From contig NC_134745.1 of the NCBI RefSeq assembly GCF_050436995.1, positions 1,922,001-1,986,000 on the forward strand: DNA of 64,000 bases, in the 5' to 3' direction. This DNA comes from Anticarsia gemmatalis. Its lineage: Eukaryota > Arthropoda > Insecta > Lepidoptera > Erebidae. A program made the translations under genes and the position numbers. Under the pieces are notes generated by a model. The model was given only the letters and a program-made list of their open reading frames with translations. It was not told where the DNA came from and did not search any database. Below, in pieces: positions 1-12,817 of the stretch (its first letter is position 1; the number at the start of each line of letters is the position of its first letter).

Positions 1-26
1 TGTGCTCCGCCGCGACAGTGTAACAC

Positions 27-98
27 TGCCGTGACCAGGATTCGAACCTGGGTTACTACGGCCACAACGTAGGGTCCTAACCACTAGACGATCACGGC
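27..98 (-). tRNA. tRNA-His (GTG), copy 1
   Basis: This gene decodes histidine codons CAY in cytosolic translation. On the minus strand the 72-nt sequence folds as a full cloverleaf. It has a 7-bp acceptor stem (GCCGTGA with TCACGGC), a D arm with GTCT/GGAC, an anticodon stem CTACG/CGTAG around loop TTGTGGC (anticodon GTG), and a T arm with GTTCGAA. There is no intron. The discriminator base is A, as in eukaryotic tRNA-His. The base before G1 is A, so the extra G-1 is not encoded and would be added after transcription (known biology of eukaryotic tRNA-His). The internal B box reads GGTTCGAATCC. The 5' leader, read on the minus strand, ends CAGCTCCGACA, and the trailer begins GTGTTACAC. The trailer reaches the window edge, so the T-run terminator is not visible. 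About 130 bp upstream matches the upstream of the copy at 47370-47441. Confidence 0.97.
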
Positions 99-232
99 TG
101 TCGGAGCTGGTGACTGTACACTTTAAATACAACATTACATTGTACATAAACTGGAGCACTTTCACTTACAATTGGTCGCGGTGGCGCAAGAGACGATTAA
201 AAAAACTCGTTTATGCAATAACGGTAACTGCG
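99..232 (-). promoter_or_regulatory. Duplicated 5' flank of tRNA-His copy 1
   Basis: Read on the minus strand, this flank is nearly the same as 47241-47369, which lies upstream of another tRNA-His gene on the plus strand. Shared words include ATAAACGRGTTTTTT, AATCGTCTCTTGCG, CGACCAATTGTAAGTG and TGTAATGTTGTATTTAAAG. The word GTGAAAGTG lies 59-67 bp before the tRNA. The match shows that the two genes derive from one inverted duplication. A promoter role is inference. Confidence 0.6.
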
Positions 233-3200
233 AATTAAAGTATGCCTAAATTGAAGACAGTAGGCCAAATTATTTTGTTACCAGTTGGGTCTCGTTATGA
301 CCGGATCTTATGCGGGCAAGTCGCAAACCACGTGCCTTTTATGTCATCATACTTATAAAGCATGATAAAAAGGAGTATATCTATTACTATTTCTATTTAA
401 TATCGTCATTCTATTTTCACACCAAATATCATGCCTAGTTCCCCGTTATGGTAAAAATAATAATAAGTATACTTTTTTTTTTCTACGCAAGTGAAAACGT
501 CATGAGTTTCACTACTAAAATTCATATTCTAGAACAAAAGAACTTTTGAAAGACTTGAAATCTGTGCAAAAATGGTCATAGATGCTCCGAAGCAATTTCA
601 ACAATTTACAAAATCTAATATCCAACCTAGTTTTCAAATAACCCCAATTAAAAACACGTTCACGTACAAACTATTCGTGTTATTTCCTTAGAACGAACTA
701 ACATTGTTATCTCAACAACCTTTACTCATACACACTGGAGGACTTTCAATTACCCGTGAAAATTGAAGATCGGGACACCTACACTACCCACCTATGTTTG
801 CAATCACCAGGCTCGAAACATTCACAGAAAATTCACCCTTATGTCTTAAGTTTAAAGAATAAAATAGTGTGATTTGTTTTGCCAAGTAGGTGCCCCTTGA
901 AATGATTGTACGTCTATTCTTAGGCAAGAAGTGGGGGTTACGGAACACCCTGTACAAGATTTACTTACTAAACTTAGTAAATAAATGTTATGAAATCGTT
1001 TTGAACAAAAGTCTGGTTAGTGTTGATATTGTAAATTGAATGTGATACAGTTTTACATTAGATTTTTATTAACTGTTACAGAGTCTATGTGTCTGTATGA
1101 TTTTTAACACGAAGAATATCAGAGTGTAAGAGACAATGCATTCTTTTGTAAACGCACAGACAGTAACTTTCGCATTAATATTCGAGAAACCGATGTATAT
1201 AGAGACTGCCTCCATAAATATTCCGTGACCTTTGATTATATTATTTTTATTCTTATGATAATTATTAGTATACATATAGTACTTTCAGGCAACTATTGCC
1301 ACACTGTAAAGTTGTTAAACAATTTACTAGATCCTTCCGTCACTGTAAATGAGTTTGTCCACCAGCACCCTCTGCACGCCAACGTTTCACCATAAAACAA
1401 GATCATAACGATTAAAACTATTCGCGTTGACCAAATAACAAAAAGTTTAAAATAAGTACTTACAGTCTTTTACATTTTTGTAACACAGTAAATAGCTATC
1501 GTAGTGTGACATAGTAACGTACATACATCTTAAAGAGCGAAGCTGTTTAAAATTGATAGCGTGTAGGTTTTCAATTCCAGACCGTCACGTATCGCGCTCA
1601 CAAAGATTAGGGTCTCACAAGACGTTTTAGTAATACTCGCTATGTACTGCCATTTGTATGCCTTGAATAATGGAAATAGGTTTATTTTAAAATGCTTGAG
1701 TATGCTCAAGGCTGGACATATACAAAAAGATCTAAGAGACTGAAAAAAGCGGTATGTTACAGCAAATAATGGGGGTGTTGATAGGTATGTATTAAAGCTG
1801 CATCCATTCGAATATTAGAAATGCGAAAATCTGCGTAGTCCGTTACGCTTTCGAAGCCAAATGACAGAATCGACTTCCATAAAATTTAACACAAACATAC
1901 CATTAAGTTTCCAATAACTTTTTCCACAATACTTAGTAGTAGTACTGGGGAAAAATAGGTCCTAGTAGTCGTAACAAAGCGAAACAAAAGAAGCTTTTTA
2001 AACGCTTGCTTTTTTCACAGAATTGCCGCTGTAGGAATAGTCAGTCAATTAGCTGTGATCCGATTTTTTTACTTTATTTAACTTTTTACCAAACTTAACT
2101 TTCTTGCCAAACCTGAATAATAATATTCAACAATAAATACACAATCCTATAATACAACAATCGCCTTACATCGTAGCGGTGAGATAAAGCCCGCATGTAG
2201 TGCAACCGCACTGTACGTTATGTATGTAGACGGTCACATCAAGCGGGAAATTGCTTCAACCTGCGCCCTCCCACGGACATCTATAAATATACAGATTGTT
2301 AGTTTACTGTGTGATACGATGATTAGGTGCTAGTTTACTCTTTAAAGTTATTGCTCTCTGGTATGTTGGTTTAGATTTTTAATTTTTATTCTACTTCAAG
2401 TGCTGTTTTAGGTTTGACCACTGAAATCAAGTCTCCGTCCGGTTAACTTATAAATATTGGCAATTTAATTTGAAATACAGTTATTAGAGAAATGAAAAAT
2501 ACTATTATGCGTAGCTTAACAGGTAATTAAAATCAGGTTAATTTTAATTATCGGAAGCACGATCAGCAGTTTTCAGTGTCAAAATGAGGAAGAAAAATAT
2601 TTATTTTTTGTTCTGCCGTAATCTGACACGCCGCAATTCCGTTCTCTATAAAAAAGAAAAACAAGAAATTTAAAATTCGAACACGCTATTAACTGGAGGT
2701 CAATTAAGTCATTAGGGGAGGCTGCGCTGAATTTTAACGAAAGAGGATAAATATAATTAAATACATCTTTTTTATGTGTTTCACTTCATTAATCTCTTTG
2801 AAATCGGACTCGAAAGATAAAAATAACTGGAGGGTATGTTATTTATAATAAATAAACAGTATAATTTTTTTTCGTACTTGAGAAACATTTCTTTTGTTTT
2901 TTATTCAAATACAATTTATTTAAAGTCCATAGGATTTTTACGAGATATTTCAGATTCACCTTTACTGATTTCCTCTCCAAACATCCGATTGACATCTAAA
3001 TAAAATATAAAAAAGTTCACACATCACTCTACTACTCTTAAAGAAACAAAAAGATTTCTTTGACAATAAATCGTAAGTGTTGGAACGTGTTTGTTATCGT
3101 CGTCATAAATAAAACAAACTAATGGTATAAAGGATTCTTTATAGTTCAGCTTCCTTTGCCGTTAAAAACGTTTTTACAGCTTTCCAGATAGCCTTTTTGT

Positions 3201-3577
3201 AGTCTAGCTTTGCGTAAATGTTTGTATGCCTTGAGGCTGCGGGAATGAAATCGCAAATGGATTTTTTGTTGTTTATGAGGTAGTTTATGACTATGCGCGG
3301 TGCTGCTCGCGTTTTTTGATGATGAAAAAAGGTAGTCTTAGTTGTCAAGGGACATAATTTGGGCTGTCTAATTAGTTCGGTCGTCGTTGCGTTTAAACAA
3401 AACATACAAAATCAAATCATTTTTTCATTAAGGTCAAATTCTGACACTTATGATAGTCATTGATAGAGAGTGAATTCGACGCCAGTTCGGATGGCAGGAC
3501 CTATCTTTTTAATTTCACTATTTACCTTATTACAGATATAAATTCTTTCGAATTAGTTTAATAAGTAAAAAAGCTTA
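233..3577. other. No gene recognised
   Basis: AT-rich unique-looking sequence. A minus-strand open frame at 3139-3405 (88 codons) has mixed composition with many K, T and A residues. I recognise no domain in it and see no promoter or splice context. I treat it as unsupported. A TATAAATA word at 2282 has no initiator at the right spacing. Confidence 0.6.
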
Positions 3578-3829
3578 TCTATACTAATATTATAAAGCTG
3601 AAGAGTTTGTTTGTTTGTTTGTTTGTTTGAACGCGCTAATCTCAGGAACTACTGGTCCGATTTAAAAAAATCTTTTAGTGTTGGATAACCCATTTATCGA
3701 GGAAGGCTATAGGCTATATATTATCACGCTACGACCAATAGGAGCAGAGTACCAGTAGAAAATGTTACAAAAACGGGGAAAATTATGATTATCTTATGTG
3801 ACGCAAGCGAAGTTGCGCGGGTCAGCTAG
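3578..3829 (+). mobile_element. Non-autonomous Helitron, copy A
   Basis: The element starts TCTATACTAATATTATAAAG and ends CTAG. Near the 3' end a small hairpin, CGCAA-GCGAAG-TTGCG, stands about a dozen bases before the terminal CTAG. This matches the Helitron plan: 5' TC, 3' CTRR, a terminal hairpin and no target duplication. An internal GTTT microsatellite has six units. No transposase (Rep/helicase) is encoded, so movement would need an enzyme from elsewhere. The sequence is close to copies at 22849, 38301 and 40357, which supports a recent family. Confidence 0.85.
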
Positions 3830-6800
3830 TTATAATATATTTGCTTTTTATGCAGAAGCATCCAATTATTTCATTTTTAAATTAAAGCCTACAAGTACAT
3901 ATTTCATTATTAAAAATATAATGACACAGATGTCACCGTAACTTCAAAGGCTTTTGATATAATTAAAGAATATTTTTTGCTAAAAATAATATAGTACAAG
4001 CCAGAATGAATAGAGTAATTACTTACTAATCGTACCAAATAAAAGGGACCGATAAGTTTTAATATCGGTCGTCAAATTGTGACCGGTCACTAATAGGACA
4101 TTCGGGTGGTTTAAAGTGCTAACTAAGCGTCTTGCTAGTTTAAAAGCCGATTATTTTTCTAAGGACAACTATGGCCAATCGCGATAGAATAAATTTAAAA
4201 AGTATTAATTATAGTAGTTGGTGGCGCGCTTGATAGAGCAATATATAGCTCTTCCTTTATATTTAACGAATTAATTATATGAACGATGCAAGTTCTATTT
4301 ATCATAATGTAGTTGAATTTTCAGTACTATTTGCATTGTTTTCGAAAGCGATGTGAAACATTAGAGATGTCTAGAATTTTCAAGTACGCGACTTCTACTT
4401 ACGCGTTTCAGAATGGTCTTAATGTATGCTTTACATTGTAAACAAAATAAGCCTCAAATGGGCTGTATATCCACTAAAAAGTTTGATAAACGAGTTGAAA
4501 GGAAATAGCGCCAATTAAATTCAAACTTTTCATCACTTTATTTCTCATTCGTAACTTAGTTTATGAAAGACATTGCATTTGGCAGCAGTTTCTTGCTATA
4601 GGACATTAAACTTCAAGAATATTAACGTAGCACACTGTCTCAAGTTTGGCACTAAACCAGATATAATAGCATATAACTCTTCTATTAAAAACTTTCTTAT
4701 GAAGAGATGTAGAAGTTATAAAGTAAGTTTCACATGGACCGTGAAATGAGTCATTTTAATAAATGGTCTTTTAGTCTTGTCAATTATTTAGATACTTAGC
4801 TTGGCCCGCGTATACGTCCTTGTGTATACACTTTGAGCTTTCCTGAAAGCCTGGGAGGATAATACCCAAGTAAGTATATAGGGATACTTTTATGTGCTCC
4901 TGTGTATAGTCTGGATTTTTGGTCCTATATTTCTACTTTCTTAGCGCGGTGAATTAAAGCCTTAACCGTTCCTTATTACGGAAGTAGACCTGTGCTGTAG
5001 GGGGACGTTAAACTTTTTCTTATTATAGCATAGATTTTATCTTAATTGTAACCTAAGTGCCTGACAGAATCATGAAAATTTTATTCAGTAAAACTTAACC
5101 TATCTTGATATATTTACTTTAAAATTTCGAAACGACCTTGAAATACGCAATTTGTATAAACAAAACAAAACAAAAGCAATGTCTCCGCCGTAAATACTTA
5201 CATTTTGGCATGTCCGTGAAAATATTGAAATACATATTTTACGGGCGACCGGGTGATCGTAAAGTATCGGCTATAGATTGTATCAATGCATAACTAATGT
5301 GGAAAATCGACGACGTCGCGAAAATCTTGACATTAAGTACGTCGTTAAATTAAATTAGACACCGATTTAGACTTAATTAGGATTGTAGATATATGAGACT
5401 GAAAATCGTTTCACAGTACCTTTGATGTAGTTTGTAGTTTACTAGATACATAGAATTCTGTCAGAAAACTGGGCTTGGCCATTGGTCTTCTTTGTCAACC
5501 ATAAATGGACAATTATAGTGATTAATTAGCCATCTGTCAACATCATACATATTATTCTCCAATTTCAAAAGCTTCCAAGCACCTTCAATTATTACTGCAT
5601 AATTTAACTTTCCTTGCCTCATTTACGTCCACACATCTATGATATCTCGAATATAATACCTTAAAAAAAAATTGTTCTTACCAACACAAACTTGCGTGAG
5701 TTTAAGCATTAGGCTAAGATAATGACGACATCCAGAAGAAAATAAACCTAACGTAGGACTAAAAGTGCCATTTTTCGTGAGCTTTACAACAGGATTTACG
5801 AGTAAGATACAAAGTAGACCTTCATTGACCCTTGATGATGAGATGAGCACAGACTCAAAATAACCGCTTAAGTCATTATGTACATGAGACATAAGTACAA
5901 TTACATTATAGTGGGTTCAAGTATAATCGACATACAAATTTCAACCTTATTACTGGAAGCATAAATTCGAATTTAGATTAAAAGTGATTCGTTTATATGA
6001 CTCCAGATTATTACACAGAAACTAACCTGACTGAAGCAATAATTCATGACTTCTAATACACTGAGTTAAGGGTGATATTCCAATGGCAAATAAGATGAAG
6101 AGTCAGGACTATTTGTATAAAGGGACAGTCGTTAGGCTTGGACATTATAGTTTTTATTAAGATCGTGATTAATAGTAAAACTAACGGCCAGTACTAATGA
6201 CAGTATTGGAGTTAGTTTACGTTTAGGGAATATAGGAAGTTTATAGAAAAGCTACGAGACATAAAGACTAATTATGTTTTTTTAATGAAGACTGCGGAAA
6301 TTCCACAATTGTTGGGCACTGCGGGAACTAAATGCGGGACCGCACATAAAAAAACTGATACTTGTCCACGCTTTTGTAAAAATCAGAGGTTATGTTTGCT
6401 AACGAATGACAATCTTTAACCTCGCCAGATTTCGTCGACAATTCAGTAAGTAGTTTAGAATTGAAATCTTAACATACATGTCAAAGACACTCTTACATTT
6501 ATGATAAAAAATTCAATCGATTAAGTAGGTACTTACTACACAGACTACACAAATGCAGTGCATTTTTTCTTCAAAGATTTAGTGGGCACTCACCTAAATT
6601 TTACTACAGTTTACATCATAGATTTATATTATAAAGAATTAATAACTACTAATTTATGATGAACGTTAAAGTAACGCAACAACTTAATTTTGTTTACATT
6701 GAAACAAAAATAGTGGCCGCTTATAAGAAGCTATAAAAATCAAAAGTCGTAAAATAAAGTCGTTTTCTTTAACAAAAGGTAGATTGGTAACAGCTGCCAT

Positions 6801-8915
6801 CTTATTAATCGTAAATTTTAGGTATATATAAAACTATAGGGCGATAAAATATGCCTTTTTGAACTTACGTGCTTTATAAACTTTTCATTTAAAAAATGAA
6901 GGCACTCACCTGTTTAACAGTGTAAAAAAGTTATAAATACGATTTTAATCCAGATCAAATATCCGTTAATAAACCACATGAAGGAAAAATATTTGTTTAT
7001 GGTACAGTTTTGTAAACTAACGTGTAATATCTATACTGAGCTTGATCAGTGCACAGTGTACAAGGCTTTTTAATTAAAATTAAAAAAATGGCGTAAACTT
7101 TGTTACGGAATGTGCACGGAACTTAATATAATATACATAAGTACATGTATATTGTAGGCAGAATGGCATCGGTGTCTGCCTTCAATATTACTCTTAGACC
7201 AATATGTTCTACAATATAGTACAGAATTCCTATACCTATATAGTTTATTAACTATCAGAGTTCAGTGTGATGTTGTGCCAGTTATATTAGTGAGATTACT
7301 AACGCTAATCTAAAATTAATGGCCTTCAATCCAATATGCTTGTATTAGTTCGAGTTTAGGCCTCTCTACATTTTGGCATCGGTTTATTAAGTACTAAAAC
7401 TTGCTGAGGTGTAGCCGTGGCAAAATTAAACTCGTATTCCAGACTTTTATACCAACTCTTCATTAAGAATAGTCCGCAGTCTATAATTGAGGTATCTTAT
7501 TCTGAAATCAAATGCAACGATTGTCTTATTAAGCTCATAATAAAGTTCTTATTAGGTAGTCGATGTAGAACACGTATTAGATCAAATTTGTTTACTTTTA
7601 TCACGTTGCTTTCTGCTCTTACGTTCCGCAGTCAATATTTTCAGCAATACTCATAGAAAAACTAACATGGATAAATGTTTGTGGTTACTCCTTTGAGCAC
7701 AATTTTCTGCATAATATTTGAGTGCACGACTGTAAACAAACTAGGACCTAGAATATTTTTCTCACTTACAAAATTGCGGTCAAATAACACAAACGCTATA
7801 GAGTACTTTAAAAGTGTAGTTCTGCAAGTTGCATACAACTAAGTCTATGCAGCATACGACAATATCTGTTGTAATCCGCTTAGCAATACGCCGCCGTTCA
7901 TCTAGTTCACAACAAGTACTGTGTTGACTCCGTGACTGATGGTGCACGAATGTATCACAAGAGCATATTCCAGGGATACTTGTGATATAGATAGTCCGGG
8001 ATAGTCCTGATGTATGCAATGCTTTATGCAGTTATTATTGCTGTGAGTAAGTAGTGTAACATTTGGTTGCTAATAAATCGTTTATTTTCGTTTTATCATA
8101 GTCCTATGACAAAATAATGGTTTCCATTAATTATTGATCCTAGTAAAAAAGCGGTACATAAGACTAGGCAAAATAAGACTGTTATATTTTAGCAAATCTG
8201 TATGTTAGACAAATTGTTATTCAATAAAAATTTCATCCAAAATTCTGATTCTCAGGTCAACAATTTCTATGCACTTAACTTCCAAAAGCGTGAACACATC
8301 TTAAAATAAAAGCACTCAAACCATTTACTCTCCGACAATCAGATGACAATTTTCCTTCAAGAATGCGCAATGAATTTTTATACAACATTAAGTTTTTAAT
8401 TGGAGTCCCGTGTCAGTTTGATGGAGCTAATCTCTGAAATGACTAGACAGATTTAGATTGTATTACTTACTTTTTATAGTCTTCAATAAGTTTTAGCTAA
8501 TTAAAAGACGTTTTTAGTCCTTAGTGCGTTGAACTTTTGGCTCCTGAATTTTGAGGACAGATCGTAAAAATAAAGTAAAGCTACTATTTTTTTAATATTA
8601 GATTAGAATCGAAACTACGACACTTGAATTTTATTTGAGCTCCAATACGAAGTGAAGCTTGAAACTATTCCGTTGGTCTCGATATGGCTGTATTTGAAAA
8701 CCATTTTGCAATATCTTATCAAATGTGAGGCCATTTAAATATCAAACTTAAAATACTACAGAAGATAAGGAACAAAGGATTCTTTTCTATATGTAGTAGG
8801 TTTTTATAAGAAATTCAAGACAGCAATCGGAAGAAATCAACATTGACATGAAGTTGACCGCTAACTTCCAAATAAAAATAATTATACGAACAGCCTTATA
8901 AAAACTTCCTGTAGA
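3830..8915. other. No gene recognised
   Basis: AT-rich DNA with only short open frames (for example 5623-5892 minus, 7417-7656 plus, 7780-8019 minus). None shows a recognisable motif, a convincing start context or splice sites. I see no tRNA or mobile-element ends. It could be intergenic or intronic. Confidence 0.5.
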
Positions 8916-9004
8916 CTCTGATTAGTTATACGATATTTTGTCTCTTTCAATCCATTGTAAAACTGTATATGAGTGAGAGAGACAAAACTTTGATTTAATC
9001 AGAG
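8916..9004. mobile_element. Degenerate foldback/MITE-like inverted repeat
   Basis: The left arm (about 8916-8948) reads CTCTGATTA, then ATTTTGTCTC. The right arm (about 8975-9004) carries the complements GAGACAAAA and TAATCAGAG. The arms are about 30 bp, with mismatches in the middle, around a short loop that includes AAACTGTATATGAG. Weaker complementarity continues outward. There is no open frame. It fits an old miniature inverted-repeat element. The family is not identified. Confidence 0.5.
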
Positions 9005-9724
9005 CTTACACGACGTTTATTATGAAGACAGTTATTTTTTAGTCGAAAAAGCTAAATATAAATTCTCACACTTACCACTAAGTCGAGATTTGCAGGCAGT
9101 AATGCGCCGAAATAGATGCTTTATCCGATCACGTCTTTGATCAACGCTCCAGTGAGTTATCTGCAAAGATTTCACGCGCCCTGATCCCTTCGCACAAGTG
9201 TGGCGGAAATATATAACTTTGGTTACAAGAGAATATCCTTATTGTGATCTATTTTTAGAAATTATGCCAAATTTATAAGCATAAAGTTCGCAAATGCATG
9301 ACCAGAATTATCATGTAATGTTTTGAAACCAAAATTTATTAAATGCTTATGAATGTAACGCCAAAACTACGATACATATTACAGTTACATAAGTACAGTA
9401 CCTATATTTTGAATCCGTTCGTATCAATTCCCATATGTTTAATCTCCTATGTTTGAAAAGCTGTATTCAGTTTTTCTCGTAAATAAAAATATTCCAATAC
9501 AAATATTTTTGTAATCACCTACAGCTATTCAGCTGAAAAGATTTGATGAATAAGCCTTTGAAGCGCAGTAGGCACATTTTTGTATAGTTCAAATTAAACT
9601 GCTCGCAACATATTGAAAAATGCGTCTGACTACACAAAACAAATTCTAATTCACAAAAAGCTCAAACAGTTTGAAAACAAATTCGCAACGTCCGTTGGTA
9701 GAAATATTGATATGTTATACTAAC
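9005..9724. other. No gene recognised; upstream of CpG-rich block
   Basis: AT-rich sequence without recognisable features. It directly precedes the CpG-rich block, so distal control elements of the candidate gene could lie here, but nothing specific can be named. Confidence 0.4.
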
Positions 9725-9835
9725 AAAGGCGAAGCTTGCAGTCGACTTCAGTGTACGCGCGCCTCTCGCGCTGAAAACACGCCGCCCTAGCCGCGCGGCC
9801 GCCCGCCCTCGCTACACCTCGACGACCAATCATAA
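9725..9835 (+). promoter_or_regulatory. CpG-rich candidate promoter / 5' UTR
   Basis: A sharp local rise in G+C and CpG stands out from AT-rich surroundings. It includes ACGCGCGCCTCTCGCGC, a NotI site GCGGCCGC near 9796, and CTCGACGACC. An arthropod-like initiator word TTCAGTG lies at 9747-9753, and a CCAAT word near 9827. No TATA box is seen at the right distance. The block is followed by an AT-rich stretch, an in-frame stop, an ATG at 10058 and a good splice donor. That order suggests a housekeeping-like or developmental promoter reading rightward. Promoter function is inference. Confidence 0.45.
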
Positions 9836-10057
9836 CAAAACAACACGCAGAATAACATTCAAAAAATCAACTTCATAAACTGTCTTTACTGTCAAATCTA
9901 GTGCTGTCAAATACAAAACATTCTTTTTTCGAAATAAAAAACTTTTTAAATAGTGAAGTTCTATTCATAAATAAAATGGAATTTTAGTCGATTTTTTCGC
10001 AATGCAAAGTGAATTATATTTCAATTATTTATATTAAATGTAAAATAAATTAGTGTA

Positions 10058-10133
10058 ATGGAAGAGTGGGCTGTGGAGCGGAAAAGCGGATTGAAACGGC
10101 TGAATAACTCTGGTTTTGAATTTTTTTGGTTTG
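10058..10133 (+). CDS. Candidate first coding exon of an unknown protein
   Basis: An ATG in a fair context (GTAATGG) opens a 25-codon frame that ends one base into a codon at TTTG|GTAAGT, a consensus 5' splice site. The peptide starts MEEWAVERKS and ends FEFFWF. It has a charged N-terminal part followed by an aromatic, hydrophobic run. That could be the start of a signal peptide or membrane anchor completed by the next exon. The frame is closed upstream by TAA at 10046-10048, which supports this ATG as the start. The CpG-rich block about 230-330 bp upstream is the likely 5' UTR/promoter. Read through the donor, the frame soon stops, so splicing is required. I do not recognise the protein. No second exon could be assigned in the window, so the first intron may exceed 50 kb. 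The exon could also be a chance combination. Confidence 0.35.
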
Positions 10134-12539
10134 GTAAGTCAATCTTTATGTATTACGGTATTCGGTAGCAAGGAGTACGTGTATGTGCTCGATATCTTAT
10201 CTTTATAACTGTAAGATTAGATTATACGCATCGATTTTTGATTTGCTACGGTGCAACCTTGCAATTAAATACACCGACATTTTGCAAAATTATATCATGT
10301 ACAGAGTAGGATGTTTTAAACTTATACTCATTACACATGACTAAAGATTTAGAGAGTAATTCTTGAATTATTCATTCCTATTTATCGGAAGAATTGGTAA
10401 ATACTTAGTTTAGTGCATACTTTTGTAACATTACAAGAAACATATTGTAACCAAGCCTTTTAGCAAATAAATAGCGTGTCAAATTTTCCCAAAAAAAAAA
10501 CAACAGCTAAAACATTAGTCAAATTAATTCTTTCACACGTCTAAAATAAACCCATTTCCACATAGCAACTGCTTTATATTTATAAATTCTGTAATTCGTA
10601 TACAAAAACACATCCAGTCATTTACATGTCCGTCCCATTAATGCTTTAGAATGAACGAGGTTTTATCCAACTCATTTAGAAGGTCCTGGCTGTAAAGGAA
10701 GTAAAGAATAAATCAAATGGATGCCATTAAATTTAATTTGAGATAAAGTGATTTGGGGTTCAAAAATAGAATGAGAAAAAGAATGAACGATACATTTTTC
10801 TAAGTTTAAGCAACTTAAAATAATATGATTTTATTGAAGGATTGTTAATTGCTAGCAATTTTGAGTTTAGGTCTTGTTATGTGTTCACTCATAGACACAT
10901 TATAGACAAATTTGTTTGCAATTACAACATTCGGTGATTTAAATAGTTGGTTTTTGGAACTAAGTTACTTATATTCCATGAGGTGCAAATAGAACTCAAA
11001 TACTGGTCTATAATAGCAATGACATATCTTGCAGCGTTATACAAAAGTATAGTGATTTTGGACTCAAAGAAGTCTTTTTCTAACATTCAAACATCCATAC
11101 AATTAAGAAAAAATAATAACTACTTATATCAGTAGGTATACATACAAATATAATTGTATTTGTTGGTACACAAAGCCGCCCCAATACATTATGAAACCTA
11201 ACCACGCCGCTGCTAATGAAGTAATAGTAAGAAACATTGACTGAATAACAATTAGCACGGTTGACCTCGGCACTACGTTTTGAAGCCTTATTATATTAGA
11301 CTAGAGAACTTCTAGTAGAAACGGCGTACTTTTGGCTTTTATCACTGAGTAAATTTTAAAGTTAAGCAACAGTTGCTGCGATCTATTGATAGATAGGAAG
11401 CTACTAAATGATCTATGCGGAACGTGTCAATGCATTAAAGACTTTCTCAATTCCGATCGTAGTGCTTAACGGCCATTCTGAATAACATGAAAATAAAAGT
11501 TTAAGCTGCTATGTTCAGTTATATTTCTAAACTGTGACTTTATAAGTTCGAATGGTCTGTAGATATCCCTATATTTGTAAAGTCCATCTTTTATCTGCTG
11601 ATGTTTCACTAAGAATGGCATGAAAAACCAAGTCAAGGAAACAAAGACCATTAAACATTATAAAGAATATTTTTAACATTATTCTTTAATGCGCACTCAA
11701 AATATTCTCACAGACTCTTGTTTAGAGTTTGTCAAGCTTTTTTCTCGTTCATAGCATAAGTTGTAGCGTCTAAGTGACAAATAGAGCAGTTAATGTCAGA
11801 CGTTATCATAACTGAGGAGCACGACTTGCACGCACACAATCTTGAGTAATGTCTAAGATACGCAACATTGGGAAATGTTAATATTTTTGGACGCTGAGAA
11901 AAATATACAACATAAATGTTAAGTTGTATTCTGCCATATTTAAATATGCATTCAGCAGCTGTACATATTTATCCCTGGATTCTAGCCGATCTTGTTAATG
12001 TCACATTTTTTTAAAGTCGTCGAAGTAATGAACCAGGTATTCAAACAAATAACATCAGCGTCCAGATAAAAAGCCTACATGGTATCTTCAGTTAAATAGT
12101 TGAGTGAAATAAAAATAACTAAATTATAGTTAGATAATAGTAGTTATTCCTCTGTATATTTTGCACACAAAGTTATGGCTAAATAGAATCCAATTCAACA
12201 AGTAACATAATCATTTAGTTTCATTCCACAGAACTACCAAAAACTTCGCGTTATTAAATAAAGAGGTTTACCGCATCATTACACTGAGTAAATTAAGCGG
12301 GCAAAAGTAATTATTTCGAGGGATTTCGGCCTCACAATAATTATTTTTACTCGTTTATGAAAACACTCGGCCCTAAGCCGTAAACGCTGAATAAATATTT
12401 GCCATGTCTGAGGCGTTACGCGTGACGTCATGGCTTTATTGTACATAGAGTGTACGCTTATGTACTGTCAGAAGCAAAAATATACATTGTCACATTTTCA
12501 AAAGCATTTTTGTCAAAACATACATACATTTTCCTTTTT
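10134..12539. other. Possible intron; no gene recognised
   Basis: It starts with the GTAAGT donor. The rest is AT-rich with short chance frames (10947-11135 plus, 11466-11651 minus). No motif, RNA gene or element end is visible. Confidence 0.4.
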
Positions 12540-12712
12540 AAAGACAACTCCCGCACTAAGAATTGCTCTTGTGTCGCAGGGACTTTTACAAAGAAACAAA
12601 TAACGGACACAAAAATTGGACAAAAATCGAATCGAACCCACGACGTCCCGCCGCGATGGTAGTAGCGTGGCGACCACCTTAACCACTGCGCCACGGAGGA
12701 GGAGTACATACG
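12540..12712 (-). mobile_element. tRNA-derived SINE
   Basis: On the minus strand a pol III promoter is visible. The A-box-like word is TGGCGCAGTGGTTAAGG and the B-box-like word is GGGTTCGATTC, spaced as in a tRNA. A tRNA-unrelated body follows with TTTTGTCCAATTTTTG and a T-rich end. The tRNA part no longer folds well, and its source is uncertain. Several overlapping short open frames here are only translations of this SINE. On the same strand it directly follows a LINE 3' fragment (12719-12817). Confidence 0.7.
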
Positions 12713-12718
12713 TACATA

Positions 12719-12817
12719 TTATTTCGCCGTTATTCCATAGGGATAGACAGACACCAAAGAATGCCACTTGGTACGATCCTTACAGACTTCCCTTGCTTCA
12801 CTCACATCCATACATTT
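12719..12817 (-). pseudogene. LINE ORF2 C-terminal remnant
   Basis: On the minus strand 26 codons end in TAA at 12719-12721. The peptide includes CKDRTKWHSLVS and ends YGITAK. From memory it resembles the end of the long reverse-transcriptase ORF of a lepidopteran LINE. Only the last codons remain, so it is a 5'-truncated copy or a tail shared with a SINE. It lies directly upstream of the SINE on that strand, so the two may have spread as one composite. The LINE clade is not certain. Confidence 0.4.

Noticed and set aside
2270..2330. TATAAATA after a GC-richer patch as a promoter
   Set aside because: No initiator at the expected distance and no frame or donor downstream.
3139..3405. 88-codon minus-strand frame considered as a transposase fragment
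   Set aside because: No catalytic motif or family resemblance could be pointed to, and no terminal repeats lie around it.
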